NCBI RefSeq assembly: GCF_005405545.1
Contig: NZ_BJEG01000001.1
Coordinates: 62,001-126,000, forward strand
Source: Weissella hellenica
GTDB lineage: Bacteria; Bacillota; Bacilli; Lactobacillales; Lactobacillaceae
DNA length: 64,000 bases
Direction: 5' to 3'
The stretch's first letter is position 1. Every line of letters begins with the position of its first letter. The position numbers and the translations under genes were made by a program. Below the pieces are notes generated by a model. The model saw only the letters and a list, made by a program, of their open reading frames with translations. It searched no databases and was not told the DNA's origin. Below are positions 42,956-51,053 of the stretch, in pieces.

Positions 42956-43516
42956 TTAAAATATCGTTTGCAGACTTGGTAGTTTTCTTAATCGTCTTGC
43001 TATGAAAACGGCTAAACCTGCTTTAATGATATCACCTGGTAGAAAGGCAAGGTTAGAAATAAGTGCCGTTCCTATTGGCATGTGTGATTGTACGGATAGC
43101 CAAATTGAACCAATTAAATCAATAAATAAAACACCAGCTACAACGACAATAATAAATTCTAACCACCATGATAATCGTTGTTGTTGCTTTAGGATGTGTA
43201 AGACTGTACCAAGCACGAAGGGGACTAGTAACCAACCAAGTAAATAACCACCAGTTGGACCAAGGAAGACGGCAAAACCACCACGCCCACCTGATAAGAC
43301 TGGTAAACCAAATAAAGCAAGTACCAAGAATAAGCCAATTGATAGAAAGCTATACTTGGTACCTAATAGTTCAATTGCTAATAGTATACCTAGGTTTTGA
43401 ATAATAATGGGAACAGGAATAAATCCTAGTGGAATACCAGGGAAAAAGCCTAAAACAATTAAAATAGCGGTCATCATGGCAGCTAGGGTTAATTTTTTCG
43501 TTCGTTGATTTGTCAT
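42956..43516 (-). CDS. bioY: Biotin ECF transporter S-component BioY
   Basis: 186 residues, six hydrophobic segments. BioY marks: LGFFPGIPLGFIPVPIIIQNLGILLAIELLG and GGFAVFLGPTGGYLLGWLLVPFVLG, and the FLPGDIIKAGLAVFIARRL end. It binds biotin and works with the shared ECF energizing module, which is not in the window. First gene of the operon with birA 8 bases downstream. The ribosome site is weak (AAGGA 17 bases upstream). A BirA operator overlaps the promoter. Confidence 0.93.
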   Translation of the reverse strand: MTNQRTKKLTLAAMMTAILIVLGFFPGIPLGFIPVPIIIQNLGILLAIELLGTKYSFLSIGLFLVLALFGLPVLSGGRGGFAVFLGPTGGYLLGWLLVPFVLGTVLHILKQQQRLSWWLEFIIVVVAGVLFIDLIGSIWLSVQSHMPIGTALISNLAFLPGDIIKAGLAVFIARRLRKLPSLQTIF

Positions 43517-43556
43517 AATACGTATATGTCCAATCCTTAAAATTTAGAATAAATTC

Positions 43557-43600
43557 ATTATAATATTTAGTAACCTTTAAATCAATACAAGGGTTACTAA
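43557..43600 (-). promoter_or_regulatory. BirA operator overlapping the bioY promoter
   Basis: TTAGTAACC (43567-43575), 16 bases, GGTTACTAA (43592-43600): a perfect inverted repeat of the Gram-positive BirA-box type. On the minus strand the bioY promoter is TTGATT (43585-43580), 17 bases, TATAAT (43562-43557), so the operator covers it. Confidence 0.88.
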
Positions 43601-43651
43601 AAACATAATGCGAACGATTTTATTTTAAATATCATCAAAGTTAGTTATTTA

Positions 43652-43680
43652 TTGCAATTAATAATGAAAACACATATAAT
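43652..43680 (+). promoter_or_regulatory. Promoter of guaD, with a PurBox-like element upstream
   Basis: TTGCAA (43652-43657), 17 bases, TATAAT (43675-43680). TAATGCGAACGAT (43606-43618) resembles a PurR box with three mismatches and lies about 35 bases upstream of -35. Confidence 0.55.
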
Positions 43681-43728
43681 GTTTGCTATAATTTTGAGTG
43701 TTGCAAAAATAACCATAAATTTTTTGAG

Positions 43729-45072
43729 GTGAATATTATCTATAAAACGGTATTAAAAGGCAGTTATTACACTGCCATTGATAAGAATCAAGTAGATTAT
43801 CAAATAGATAGTTTGATTTGTATAGACGACGACGGACAAATTGCTAATATTGTAAAGCCAAATGATGAGAAATATGAAAAAATACAGCACGAGGCAGAAC
43901 AACAAGGGAATTTGATGGCATTGACTAAAGATCAGGTAGTTATGCCGGGATTTATAGATTTACATGTGCATGCACCACAATGGCCAAATGCAGGTTTGGC
44001 ATTAGATCGACCATTGTATGAGTGGTTGGATCAATACACTTTCCCACTAGAAGCTAAATTCAAAGATGCTGATTATGCGCATCTAGTTTACGATAATTTA
44101 GTCGAGACTTTGTTAGCAAATGGCACCACGACCGCACTTTATTTTGGGTCTGTTGATAATACCGGTAATGTTGAATTAGCTAAAGCTTGCTTAGCTCATC
44201 ATCAACGTGGTTTTGTTGGAAAAGTTGTTATGGACAATCCGGCACAAACGCCAGACTATTATCGTGATGAATCTACACAGGTGGCGTTAGACGAGACAGA
44301 AGCATTTATTCATCAAGTTGAACAATTAAATAAAAACGAAAATATACCAGTAACACCAGTTATTACGCCACGCTTTTTACCCTCTTGTACAGATGAAGTA
44401 TTAGCAGGGTTAGGCCAAGTAGCAACAAAGTATCATTTACCAATTCAATCGCATTGTAGTGAAAGCGATTGGGAAAATGGTTACGCCATTGAGACACATG
44501 GTAAACGCGATGCAGAAGTTTTGGATGATTTTGGACTATTAACCGATAAAACAGTTATGGCACATGGCACACTACTAAACGATGAAGATCTTGATCGTTT
44601 TAAGAATCGTGGTGTTGGCATTGCACATTGTCCAATTTCGAATGTGTATTTTGGTAATGCTGTTATGCCGGCTAAGAAAATTTTAGCTAAAGATGTAAAA
44701 GTTGGACTGGGCACCGATATTTCAGGTGGCTTTGATCCAAGTATTTATCAAAATATTCGTCAGGCAATTATGTCATCACGAATGCTTGATGAAGGCGTTG
44801 ATAGTAAGGTATCTCCTGAATTACGTGGGAAAGGAGACGCAGCAATTACTGCTCGAAATGCTTTTTACATGGCAACTGTGGGTGGGGCACAAAGCCTTAA
44901 CTTAACAACAGGTCAAGTAAAAGAAGGTTATGCAGCTGATTTACAAATTGTGCATACAAAGTATCCAACATTTGGTCATCAAGATTCTGAAGATACGTTT
45001 GACAAAATGATGTATCAAACGACAGCATCAGAAATTGATCATGTTATGACCCAAGGTATTTTTGTTAAGTAA
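43729..45072 (+). CDS. guaD: Guanine deaminase
   Basis: 447 residues in frame from GTG at 43729. Amidohydrolase metal sites: PGFIDLHVHAPQWPNAG, SHCSESDWENGYAIETHG, VMAHGTLLNDEDL and VGLGTDISGGFDPSIY, as in guanine deaminases. It deaminates guanine to xanthine with zinc in the cytosol. The putative GTG start overlaps GAGGTG, so the true start may be ATT (43735) or ATC (43738), which have better spacing. The xanthine-type permease follows, supporting a purine catabolic/salvage role. Confidence 0.9.
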   Translation: MNIIYKTVLKGSYYTAIDKNQVDYQIDSLICIDDDGQIANIVKPNDEKYEKIQHEAEQQGNLMALTKDQVVMPGFIDLHVHAPQWPNAGLALDRPLYEWLDQYTFPLEAKFKDADYAHLVYDNLVETLLANGTTTALYFGSVDNTGNVELAKACLAHHQRGFVGKVVMDNPAQTPDYYRDESTQVALDETEAFIHQVEQLNKNENIPVTPVITPRFLPSCTDEVLAGLGQVATKYHLPIQSHCSESDWENGYAIETHGKRDAEVLDDFGLLTDKTVMAHGTLLNDEDLDRFKNRGVGIAHCPISNVYFGNAVMPAKKILAKDVKVGLGTDISGGFDPSIYQNIRQAIMSSRMLDEGVDSKVSPELRGKGDAAITARNAFYMATVGGAQSLNLTTGQVKEGYAADLQIVHTKYPTFGHQDSEDTFDKMMYQTTASEIDHVMTQGIFVK

Positions 45073-45074
45073 AG

Positions 45075-45090
45075 TGTTTCACATGAAACA
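45075..45090. other. parS-like ParB/Spo0J binding site 4
   Basis: TGTTTCACATGAAACA, the exact reverse complement of site 2. It lies 2 bases after the guaD stop and before the permease gene. Confidence 0.65.
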
Positions 45091-45122
45091 TTAGCAATTA
45101 AGAATAGGAAAGAGAATAATTG

Positions 45123-46463
45123 ATGGCAGAAAAAGAGAGCGGATTATTAATTGGTGCAAATGATAAAGTACCTGTAGCAGAGGCAGGTCTTTTAGGATTG
45201 CAACACGTATTGGCAATGGATGTCTATGTGCCACCGCTAATTATTGCAGGTTTGTTATCAATGAGTGCAGCACAAACTAGTGGCTTTTTACAGGTCGCAT
45301 TTCTAGCATGTGGTATTGGTACATTGTTTCAAACATCATTATTTATGAAAATGCCAATGTCACAAGGACCATCATATGTGCCAATTGGGGCCATTGTTGG
45401 TGTATTTATGGGCAATGGTGCTGCTCATGGTGGTATGGCAACTGTGATTGGATCAAGTATTCTTGCTGCCATTTTACTGATACTATTAGGCTTTTCGGGA
45501 TTTTATCAAAAAATTGTAAATAAATTAGTACCATCAATTGTTGGTGGGACAATTATTACTTGTGTTGGGCTATCGTTAATACCATCAGCCTTAAATGATA
45601 ATATTTTTGAAGCTAGCGGTAATATTTACCAAAATATTGAATTAGCAGTTATAACGATGGTAGCATTGCTGGTTTCTATCACAATCGGAACTTATTTACC
45701 TAAGCTCCAAAAGATTTTTAAAATTGGATCAATTGTAATTGCGCTAATGATCGGAACAATTGTTGCAAGTTTCAAAGGATTAATGGATTGGTCAACAGTC
45801 TTAAACGCAGATTGGTTCAGCTTGCCAAAGTTTACAGCATTACATTATGGTATCAACTTTAACTTATCAGCAATTATTACGTTCATTATTATTTTTGTAG
45901 TCTTAACAACTGAAACAACGGGTACCTGGTTTGCCATGAGTGCAGTTACGAAAGAAAAGATTAGTAATAAGCAATGGAATCATGGTATTATCGGTGAGGG
46001 GATGAGTTGTTTAGTAGCAGCCTTACTTGGTAGCACGCCAATGACGGGATATTCGACGAATGCAGGTGTTGTCTCAATCACAGGTGTTGCTAGTCGCCGT
46101 GTTTTCGTAGCAGCTGGGTTTTGGTTCATTTTACTAGGATTTTTCGGTAAATTATCTGCACTGTTAGCAGCTATTCCAGCAGCAGTAGTTGGTGGTGTAT
46201 TCGCAGTTATTGTTGTGATTATTATGTTAAGTGGATTGAACGTTATCGGTGATTTGAATATGACAGGTAATAAGGGGTATATTATCGGGGTACCGATCGT
46301 TATGACTTTAGCACTTGTATTTTTGCCAGATAAAGTCATTAACGATGCACCACAAATGATTCAATATTTACTAGGATCACCAATTACCGTTGCTGCTGTT
46401 ACAGCAGTGATTTTGAATTTAGTATTGAATAAAAAAGAACCCAAGTCAGCAATGACTGATTAA
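45123..46463 (+). CDS. NCS2-family nucleobase permease (xanthine/uric acid type)
   Basis: 446 residues from the ATG at 45123; a TTG just upstream is in frame. About 14 hydrophobic segments. NCS2 marks: LLGLQHVLAMDVYVPPLIIAG, SQGPSYVPIGAIVG, TTETTGTWFAM and STPMTGYSTNAGVVSITGVASRR. The Q-P and TG(T/Y)STN patterns fit purine (xanthine, urate) rather than uracil permeases. It imports a purine base by symport. Operon with guaD, so uptake and deamination of purines may be coupled. Confidence 0.88.
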   Translation: MAEKESGLLIGANDKVPVAEAGLLGLQHVLAMDVYVPPLIIAGLLSMSAAQTSGFLQVAFLACGIGTLFQTSLFMKMPMSQGPSYVPIGAIVGVFMGNGAAHGGMATVIGSSILAAILLILLGFSGFYQKIVNKLVPSIVGGTIITCVGLSLIPSALNDNIFEASGNIYQNIELAVITMVALLVSITIGTYLPKLQKIFKIGSIVIALMIGTIVASFKGLMDWSTVLNADWFSLPKFTALHYGINFNLSAIITFIIIFVVLTTETTGTWFAMSAVTKEKISNKQWNHGIIGEGMSCLVAALLGSTPMTGYSTNAGVVSITGVASRRVFVAAGFWFILLGFFGKLSALLAAIPAAVVGGVFAVIVVIIMLSGLNVIGDLNMTGNKGYIIGVPIVMTLALVFLPDKVINDAPQMIQYLLGSPITVAAVTAVILNLVLNKKEPKSAMTD

Positions 46464-46466
46464 GTG

Positions 46467-46498
46467 TAAAAGGAGCATAATTTTATGCTCCTTTTTTG
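46467..46498 (+). terminator. Terminator of the guaD-permease operon
   Basis: AAAAGGAGCATAA pairs with TTATGCTCCTTTT, then T run. Confidence 0.9.
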
Positions 46499-46623
46499 TT
46501 TTACAAGATAATTAAATATGTCTTTTTGATGAAAAATAAATGACTTGAAGTTGCCAAAATAAATCAGTGATTTACAAGTGTAACCATTTGTAAATGTAAT
46601 AATGAAATGTTAATATATCAGTA

Positions 46624-46638
46624 TTGGAAGCGCTTACT
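46624..46638. promoter_or_regulatory. Perfect cre site upstream of the GlpT-like gene
   Basis: TTGGAAGCGCTTACT matches WTGNAANCGNWNNCW at all positions, 50 bases upstream of the original start codon. Confidence 0.75.
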
Positions 46639-46687
46639 TGTTGCTTTCAAAAATCACAATGGGCTATTGTATGATGGGAGTTATTTT

Positions 46688-48040
46688 ATGTTTAATTTTT
46701 TGAAACCGTTACCGGATGCAGCGCAACGAGTACCACCAAATAAAGTTGAGTCAAGTTAAAAAAAATGGCAGTTTCGTGTGTTACTGTCGACCTCAATGAT
46801 TTATATTGGTTATTACATTATTCGTTTAATTTTTACAGCACAGCAAAATGAGATTCGAGCAGCATATGGATTTTCATTAACACAAATGGGATTTATCTTA
46901 TCAATGTTTGGAATTGGTTATGGGGTTTCAAAATTGATTATGGGGACCTTGGCTGATCATTCAAATGCTAATCGATATATTGCATTTGGTCTTCTGGCTA
47001 GTTCAGTTATTAATGTTGTTTTAGGATCAACCAAAAGTTTTACATTAATTCTGTTATTGATGTTGATGAATTCGATTCTACAAGGAATGGGCGCAGCTGC
47101 AGCACAACGTAGTATTTCATTATGGTTTGGGCGTAATAAAAAAGGTTCCTTTTTAGCACGTGGTACGGCCTATTCAATTTGGTCGAGTGCGCATAATTTT
47201 GGTGCCTTTGCCGCTGTCGCAAGTATTAATTTGTCAGTATTTATGTTTGGGTCAAGCGTTGCCTTTTCATTTTATACAGCCTCAGCAATCTCTGTTATTA
47301 TTGCAATTATCTCACTATGGTTAGGTTCAGATAGGCCAGCAACGCAAGGATTACCAACAATTGAAAAATATTCTGGTGAGGCAGTTGTTGTTGATGGTGA
47401 GGTGGTTCAAAGTGAATTAACTGATGATTCTGTTTTTAAGGTATTTACTAAGTATATCTTGAAAAATAAATTAGTTATGGTGATTATTCTTGTCTCATTG
47501 TCATTATATGTTGTTCGTTTTGGTATTATGTCATGGATTCCAGGTTATCTAACTGAACATAAAGGCTTTAGTCAAAGTGAAGCTAAGTGGTTATTTGGAA
47601 TTTTTGAATTAGCATCAGTGCCCGGTGTTATTCTATTAGGTTATATTTCTGATCTTTTAAAGGGACGACGCGCAATGGCAATGATTGGTTCGTTGATATT
47701 GTTAGCCGTTGATTTGACAGCTTATTTTTATGTTACTAATCATGCTGCTTTAATCGTTATCCTGTTATTATTAGGTAACTTAATTTATGCACCGATTACG
47801 ATTATTGGGCTAATGGTTAACGAGGCTGTGCCAAAGTTTGCTGTTGGAATGTCAACGGGAGCAATGGGATTTGCACAGTATGTATTTGGTGAAGTAATTG
47901 GTACGTTAGGTGTCGCTTCGATTGCGCAAACGTATGGTTGGGCAGCCGCAGATATTGTTATTTATCTCTTTACAGCGATTGCTGTTGGTGGCGCGATTTA
48001 CATTATGATTAAGCAAAATAGTATGCTTAAAGAAGTTTAA
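46688..48040 (+). pseudogene. GlpT/UhpT-like organophosphate:phosphate antiporter with an early stop
   Basis: The original start is the ATG at 46688 with GGGAG upstream. Its frame reads MFNFLKPLPDAAQRVPPNKV, ESS, then TAA (46757-46759), then in the same frame KKWQFRVLLSTSMIYIGYYIIRL... to the end. Restoring a Tyr codon (TAC/TAT) would give the standard YKKWQFRV N-terminus of hexose- or glycerol-phosphate antiporters. The remaining frame can restart at GTG 46778 but lacks part of the cytosolic N-terminus. About 12 hydrophobic segments; ISLWFGRNKKGSFLARGTAYSIWSSAHNFG resembles the UhpT/GlpT loop. A cre upstream indicates carbon control. Confidence 0.8.
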
Positions 48041-48145
48041 GTGAGGTTATGGAAAGCGCGCGACAAAAGGTGGTTTGAAGTCGGTGTGGAATGCGTTTAT
48101 ACTATAAAACTTATAGACTTATAATTAATATATTTTTAGTTAAAA

Positions 48146-48180
48146 AGATTGGCACATTTTCTTGTGTACCAATCTTTTTT
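48146..48180 (+). terminator. Terminator of the GlpT-like gene
   Basis: AAAAGATTGG pairs with CCAATCTTTT, extended by CACA/TGTG, T tail. Confidence 0.85.
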
Positions 48181-48188
48181 ACATATAA

Positions 48189-48225
48189 AAGACGAGAACT
48201 AATGAATTTCATTAATTCTCGTCTT
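48189..48225 (-). terminator. Terminator of the glucan-binding protein gene
   Basis: AGACGAGAA pairs with TTCTCGTCT, extended by TAATGA/TCATTA; on the minus strand followed by TTTT. Confidence 0.8.
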
Positions 48226-48236
48226 CATTATGTGAG

Positions 48237-48926
48237 TTATTCATCAGGTAATTGGTACCTTAGATAGTACGTATTGTCTTTACTAAAGTAGTACATGTGA
48301 CCATCGATGTAGTGATATCCTTGGACGGCACGACCATCATTTTCTACATAGTAGGTATGTCCATATGCTGATACCCAGCGGTTAGTTTGTAGGACCCCAC
48401 CTTCGTAGTAGAAGAAGCCATTGTCGTGGTTTCTGAAGCCGGTGTACAATTGACCATTTTCAATCCAACGCCAGCCGACACCTTCAATGTTTAAATAGCC
48501 ATTGGGGATGTCTTTACGAAGATAAAACGTGTTGTCTGAACCAAAATCATAGGCTTGACCATTAATCCATTGGTAACCTTGAACAGCACGACCATCATTA
48601 TCAACGTAGTAAGTTAAACCATAAGCATTTTCCCATTGATTATTCTGGCGTACTCCGTTTACGAACCAGTAATATGAACCAGCATAGTAACGCAACCCCG
48701 TATAAGGTTGCCCGTTTTCTAACCAGTTGTAGCCACCATTAGCTGTAGAAACTTCAGGTGAATAAACGTACCCGGTCCGAGTATCTTGTTGTATCCTTGT
48801 AGTTTGTACAGTGCTTTCGCTAGTGTCTGCAAAAACAGGTGTTGTTGTGATAGCTAATCCACTAAGAACAGCACCACCTACTAAGGCTGATACTAATGAA
48901 GCTTTACTAAATCGTTGCATTTTCAT
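48237..48926 (-). CDS. Secreted protein of two glucan-binding-type repeats
   Basis: 229 residues. Signal peptide MKMQRFSKASLVSALVGGAV...TPVFA with cleavage expected after Ala33. The mature part is two repeats of about 75 residues (66-137 and 150-223), each with the pattern W(L/I)ENGQxYTG, YYWFVNGVRQNNQW or FFYYEGGVLQTNRW, YGxTYYVxNDGRAVQGY and DNTxYLR. This is the aromatic-rich glucan/cell-wall-binding repeat of Leuconostoc and Weissella dextransucrases and related adhesins. No enzyme domain, so it probably binds alpha-glucan or the cell wall. AGGAGG before the ATG. Monocistronic. Confidence 0.85.
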   Translation of the reverse strand: MKMQRFSKASLVSALVGGAVLSGLAITTTPVFADTSESTVQTTRIQQDTRTGYVYSPEVSTANGGYNWLENGQPYTGLRYYAGSYYWFVNGVRQNNQWENAYGLTYYVDNDGRAVQGYQWINGQAYDFGSDNTFYLRKDIPNGYLNIEGVGWRWIENGQLYTGFRNHDNGFFYYEGGVLQTNRWVSAYGHTYYVENDGRAVQGYHYIDGHMYYFSKDNTYYLRYQLPDE

Positions 48927-49110
48927 TATGTGTACCTCCTTTGTATAGTAATAAGTCTACCGCAAATTCAATCATTATGTTACTAATATGTATCGAAAAT
49001 GTTTCTAAAAAGTTACTGAAACTTGTGTGGAATCTGTATAAGTAAGTCTAAAAACAAGTTTTATTAGAATTTTTGTGATGGTAATAGTAGAACAAATTAT
49101 TTAATAGGAC

Positions 49111-49139
49111 TTGTATCTTAAAAATTATGGTGTTAGAAT
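49111..49139 (+). promoter_or_regulatory. Promoter of T-box leader 2
   Basis: TTGTAT (49111-49116), 17 bases, TAGAAT (49134-49139). Confidence 0.6.
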
Positions 49140-49145
49140 CTTTTT

Positions 49146-49405
49146 AAATTAAAAAACAATTAGAAATATGAAAAGAAGAGTAATGATGATGATATCTTTA
49201 ACAGAGAGCCTCGTTGGTGAAATCAGGCAAGATATGTCATTGTGAAGATGAACTTGGATGATTTTCAAGGAGTTAACGCAACTTGAACGGGTGGCACCGT
49301 TATGACTGCCAATGAGGCACTGTGGTAATCATGGTGTAAATAGGGATGGTAACGCGAATATTCGGCCCAAAGGCAAAAATGTCTTTGAGTCGAATGTTTT
49401 TTTAT
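49146..49405 (+). promoter_or_regulatory. T-box riboswitch 2 (probably tRNA-Met), with two T-box-like motifs
   Basis: Probable specifier ATG at 49258-49260 in the same CTTGG(A)TG context as leader 1. Two antiterminator-like motifs are present: GGGTGGCACCG (49289-49299, inside a small hairpin AACGG/CCGTT) and GGGATGGTAACGCG (49343-49356). The terminator stem uses ATTCG (49360-49364) with CGAAT (49390-49394) and AAAG/CTTT, followed by TTTTTTT. The second motif is next to the terminator and is the more probable acceptor site. Confidence 0.8.
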
Positions 49406-49435
49406 TATAAAGGAATATTTCGGGGGATTAATAAT

Positions 49436-50569
49436 ATGACAGTAGCAACAACAAACCAAGTTAAGTTTCCAAATCGTTATGATATTGTGGGAAGTTTTTT
49501 AAGAACAGATGCATTGAAAGCAGCACGACAACAATTTGAAGCGGGTGAAATTACTAAGGAACAATTAACACAAGTCCAACATGCCGAGACTAAAAAAATT
49601 GTTGATACGCAAGTCTCGCTGGGGCTAAAAGACATTACTGATGGTGAGTTTAATCGTTCTTGGTGGCACTTAGATTTTTTGTGGGGGCTAGGTGGAGTCG
49701 CAACTTATGACTATCATGAGAGTTATAAATTTAAAGGGGGCCAAACACGAACTGATAATGTTGAACTTGTCGGTAAAGTTGCTTATAATCCTAATCACCC
49801 ATTTTTTGATAGTTATCAATTTTTAGCATCGATTACACCTGAAGGCATTACGCCTAAGCAAACAATCCCTTCACCAACAATGTTGTTCCGTGATAATCGT
49901 AGTGATAATTGGTCAAAATATTATGATACATATGATGAATATTTGACGGATTTAGCAACGGCATATCACCAAACTCTTCAACACTTTTATGATTTAGGCG
50001 CACGTTATGTACAATTGGATGATACAACTTGGGCATTTTTAATTAGTAAGTTACATGAAACTAAATTAGATGCAGCGGCACATGAAAAGTATGCCAAAAT
50101 TGCACGGGATAGTGTGAAAGTAATTAATGATGCTTTGGCTGATTTGCCTGATGATTTGACGGTGACAACGCATATTTGTCGGGGTAATTTCCAATCAACT
50201 TATTTGTTTGCAGGTGGTTACGATGATGTCGCTTCATATTTGGGTCAACTAAATTATAATGGTGTCTTCTTAGAATTTGATGATGATCGTTCAGGTTCAT
50301 TTGATGCATTAGGTGAAATTTGGGCCGGTGATACTAATAAGCGGATTGTTTTGGGACTTGTCACATCAAAGAAACCTGAGATTGAAGATCAAAACGCTAT
50401 CATTGCTCGTGTAAAAGAAGCTGCAAAAATTGTACCATTAGAAAATCTTGCATTATCAACACAATGTGGCTTTGCTTCAACTGAAGAAGGTAATAAATTA
50501 ACGCAAGCCGAACAATGGGATAAGTTGGATTTTGTCATTAAAACTGCGAATGAAATTTGGAACCAATAA
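49436..50569 (+). CDS. MetE-like cobalamin-independent methionine synthase family protein, second copy
   Basis: 377 residues from the ATG at 49436. Same architecture as the copy at 29.5 kb: DIVGSFLRTDALKAAR, ITDGEFNRSWWHLDFLWGL, zinc ligands in TTHICRGNFQS, FLEFDDDRSGSF, LSTQCGFASTEEGN. The two proteins are clearly paralogous but divergent. Likely methylates homocysteine or a related thiol acceptor. The ribosome site is GGGGG about 9 bases upstream. Controlled by its own Met T-box. Different substrates of the two copies are possible. Confidence 0.9.
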   Translation: MTVATTNQVKFPNRYDIVGSFLRTDALKAARQQFEAGEITKEQLTQVQHAETKKIVDTQVSLGLKDITDGEFNRSWWHLDFLWGLGGVATYDYHESYKFKGGQTRTDNVELVGKVAYNPNHPFFDSYQFLASITPEGITPKQTIPSPTMLFRDNRSDNWSKYYDTYDEYLTDLATAYHQTLQHFYDLGARYVQLDDTTWAFLISKLHETKLDAAAHEKYAKIARDSVKVINDALADLPDDLTVTTHICRGNFQSTYLFAGGYDDVASYLGQLNYNGVFLEFDDDRSGSFDALGEIWAGDTNKRIVLGLVTSKKPEIEDQNAIIARVKEAAKIVPLENLALSTQCGFASTEEGNKLTQAEQWDKLDFVIKTANEIWNQ

Positions 50570-50573
50570 AATA

Positions 50574-50588
50574 ATGTAAGCGCTTAAA
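50574..50588. promoter_or_regulatory. cre-like site
   Basis: ATGTAAGCGCTTAAA matches the cre consensus with one mismatch (position 14). It lies between the MetE-like gene and the 85-residue ORF. Confidence 0.35.
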
Positions 50589-50665
50589 TAATGTGGATGA
50601 AACTGGTATAATAAACGTAACGATTTAATGTTAGGCAGACTGGTTTTGGGGAAAGGATGAGTATA

Positions 50666-50923
50666 ATGACGTTAACACCGCGAATATCAATAGCAACCAT
50701 GATGACGGTTTTACCATTGAAAGGAGAAATTTTCTTTAAAAAGGATAAAGAAGGTTTTTTTACAACATCTGATTTAGGCCCCAAGTTGCTAATAACACTT
50801 AAAAGCCCGGCTGAGATTGCGCAAATGCTCAAAGAATTTAATTTTATGATTGATGAACATACAGTTGATGCAGATGATAATGAATTAATCCGTTATACTG
50901 ATTTATCATTAGTAAACGCATAA
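50666..50923 (+). CDS. 85-residue protein of unknown function
   Basis: Starts at the ATG at 50666, AAAGG 9 bases upstream; the earlier ATG (50657) is too close to that site. Sequence MTLTPRISIATMMTVLPLKG...FFKKDKEGFFTTSDLGPKLLITLKSPAEIAQMLKEFNFMIDEHTVDADDNELIRYTDLS. No signal peptide or known domain. The ending looks like a small cytosolic alpha/beta protein. Downstream terminator at 50927-50968. No function can be assigned. Confidence 0.6.
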   Translation: MTLTPRISIATMMTVLPLKGEIFFKKDKEGFFTTSDLGPKLLITLKSPAEIAQMLKEFNFMIDEHTVDADDNELIRYTDLSLVNA

Positions 50924-50926
50924 TTA

Positions 50927-50968
50927 AAATGCTAATTGATAGTTTTTTAACTTTCAGTTAGCTTTTTT
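50927..50968 (+). terminator. Terminator of the 85-residue ORF
   Basis: GCTAATTGA pairs with TCAGTTAGC, A and T flanks. Confidence 0.75.
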
Positions 50969-51053
50969 ATTTGAAAGTAAGTGGGATATATTTTCATATC
51001 GTGTGGTTCGGGTTATATTTGTAATTAAGAGAAAATAACAGGAGTAATAAAAT

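Noticed and set aside
48040-48070. GGAAAGCGCGCGAC as a cre site
   Set aside because: It does not align with the cre consensus at the conserved TG and CG positions.
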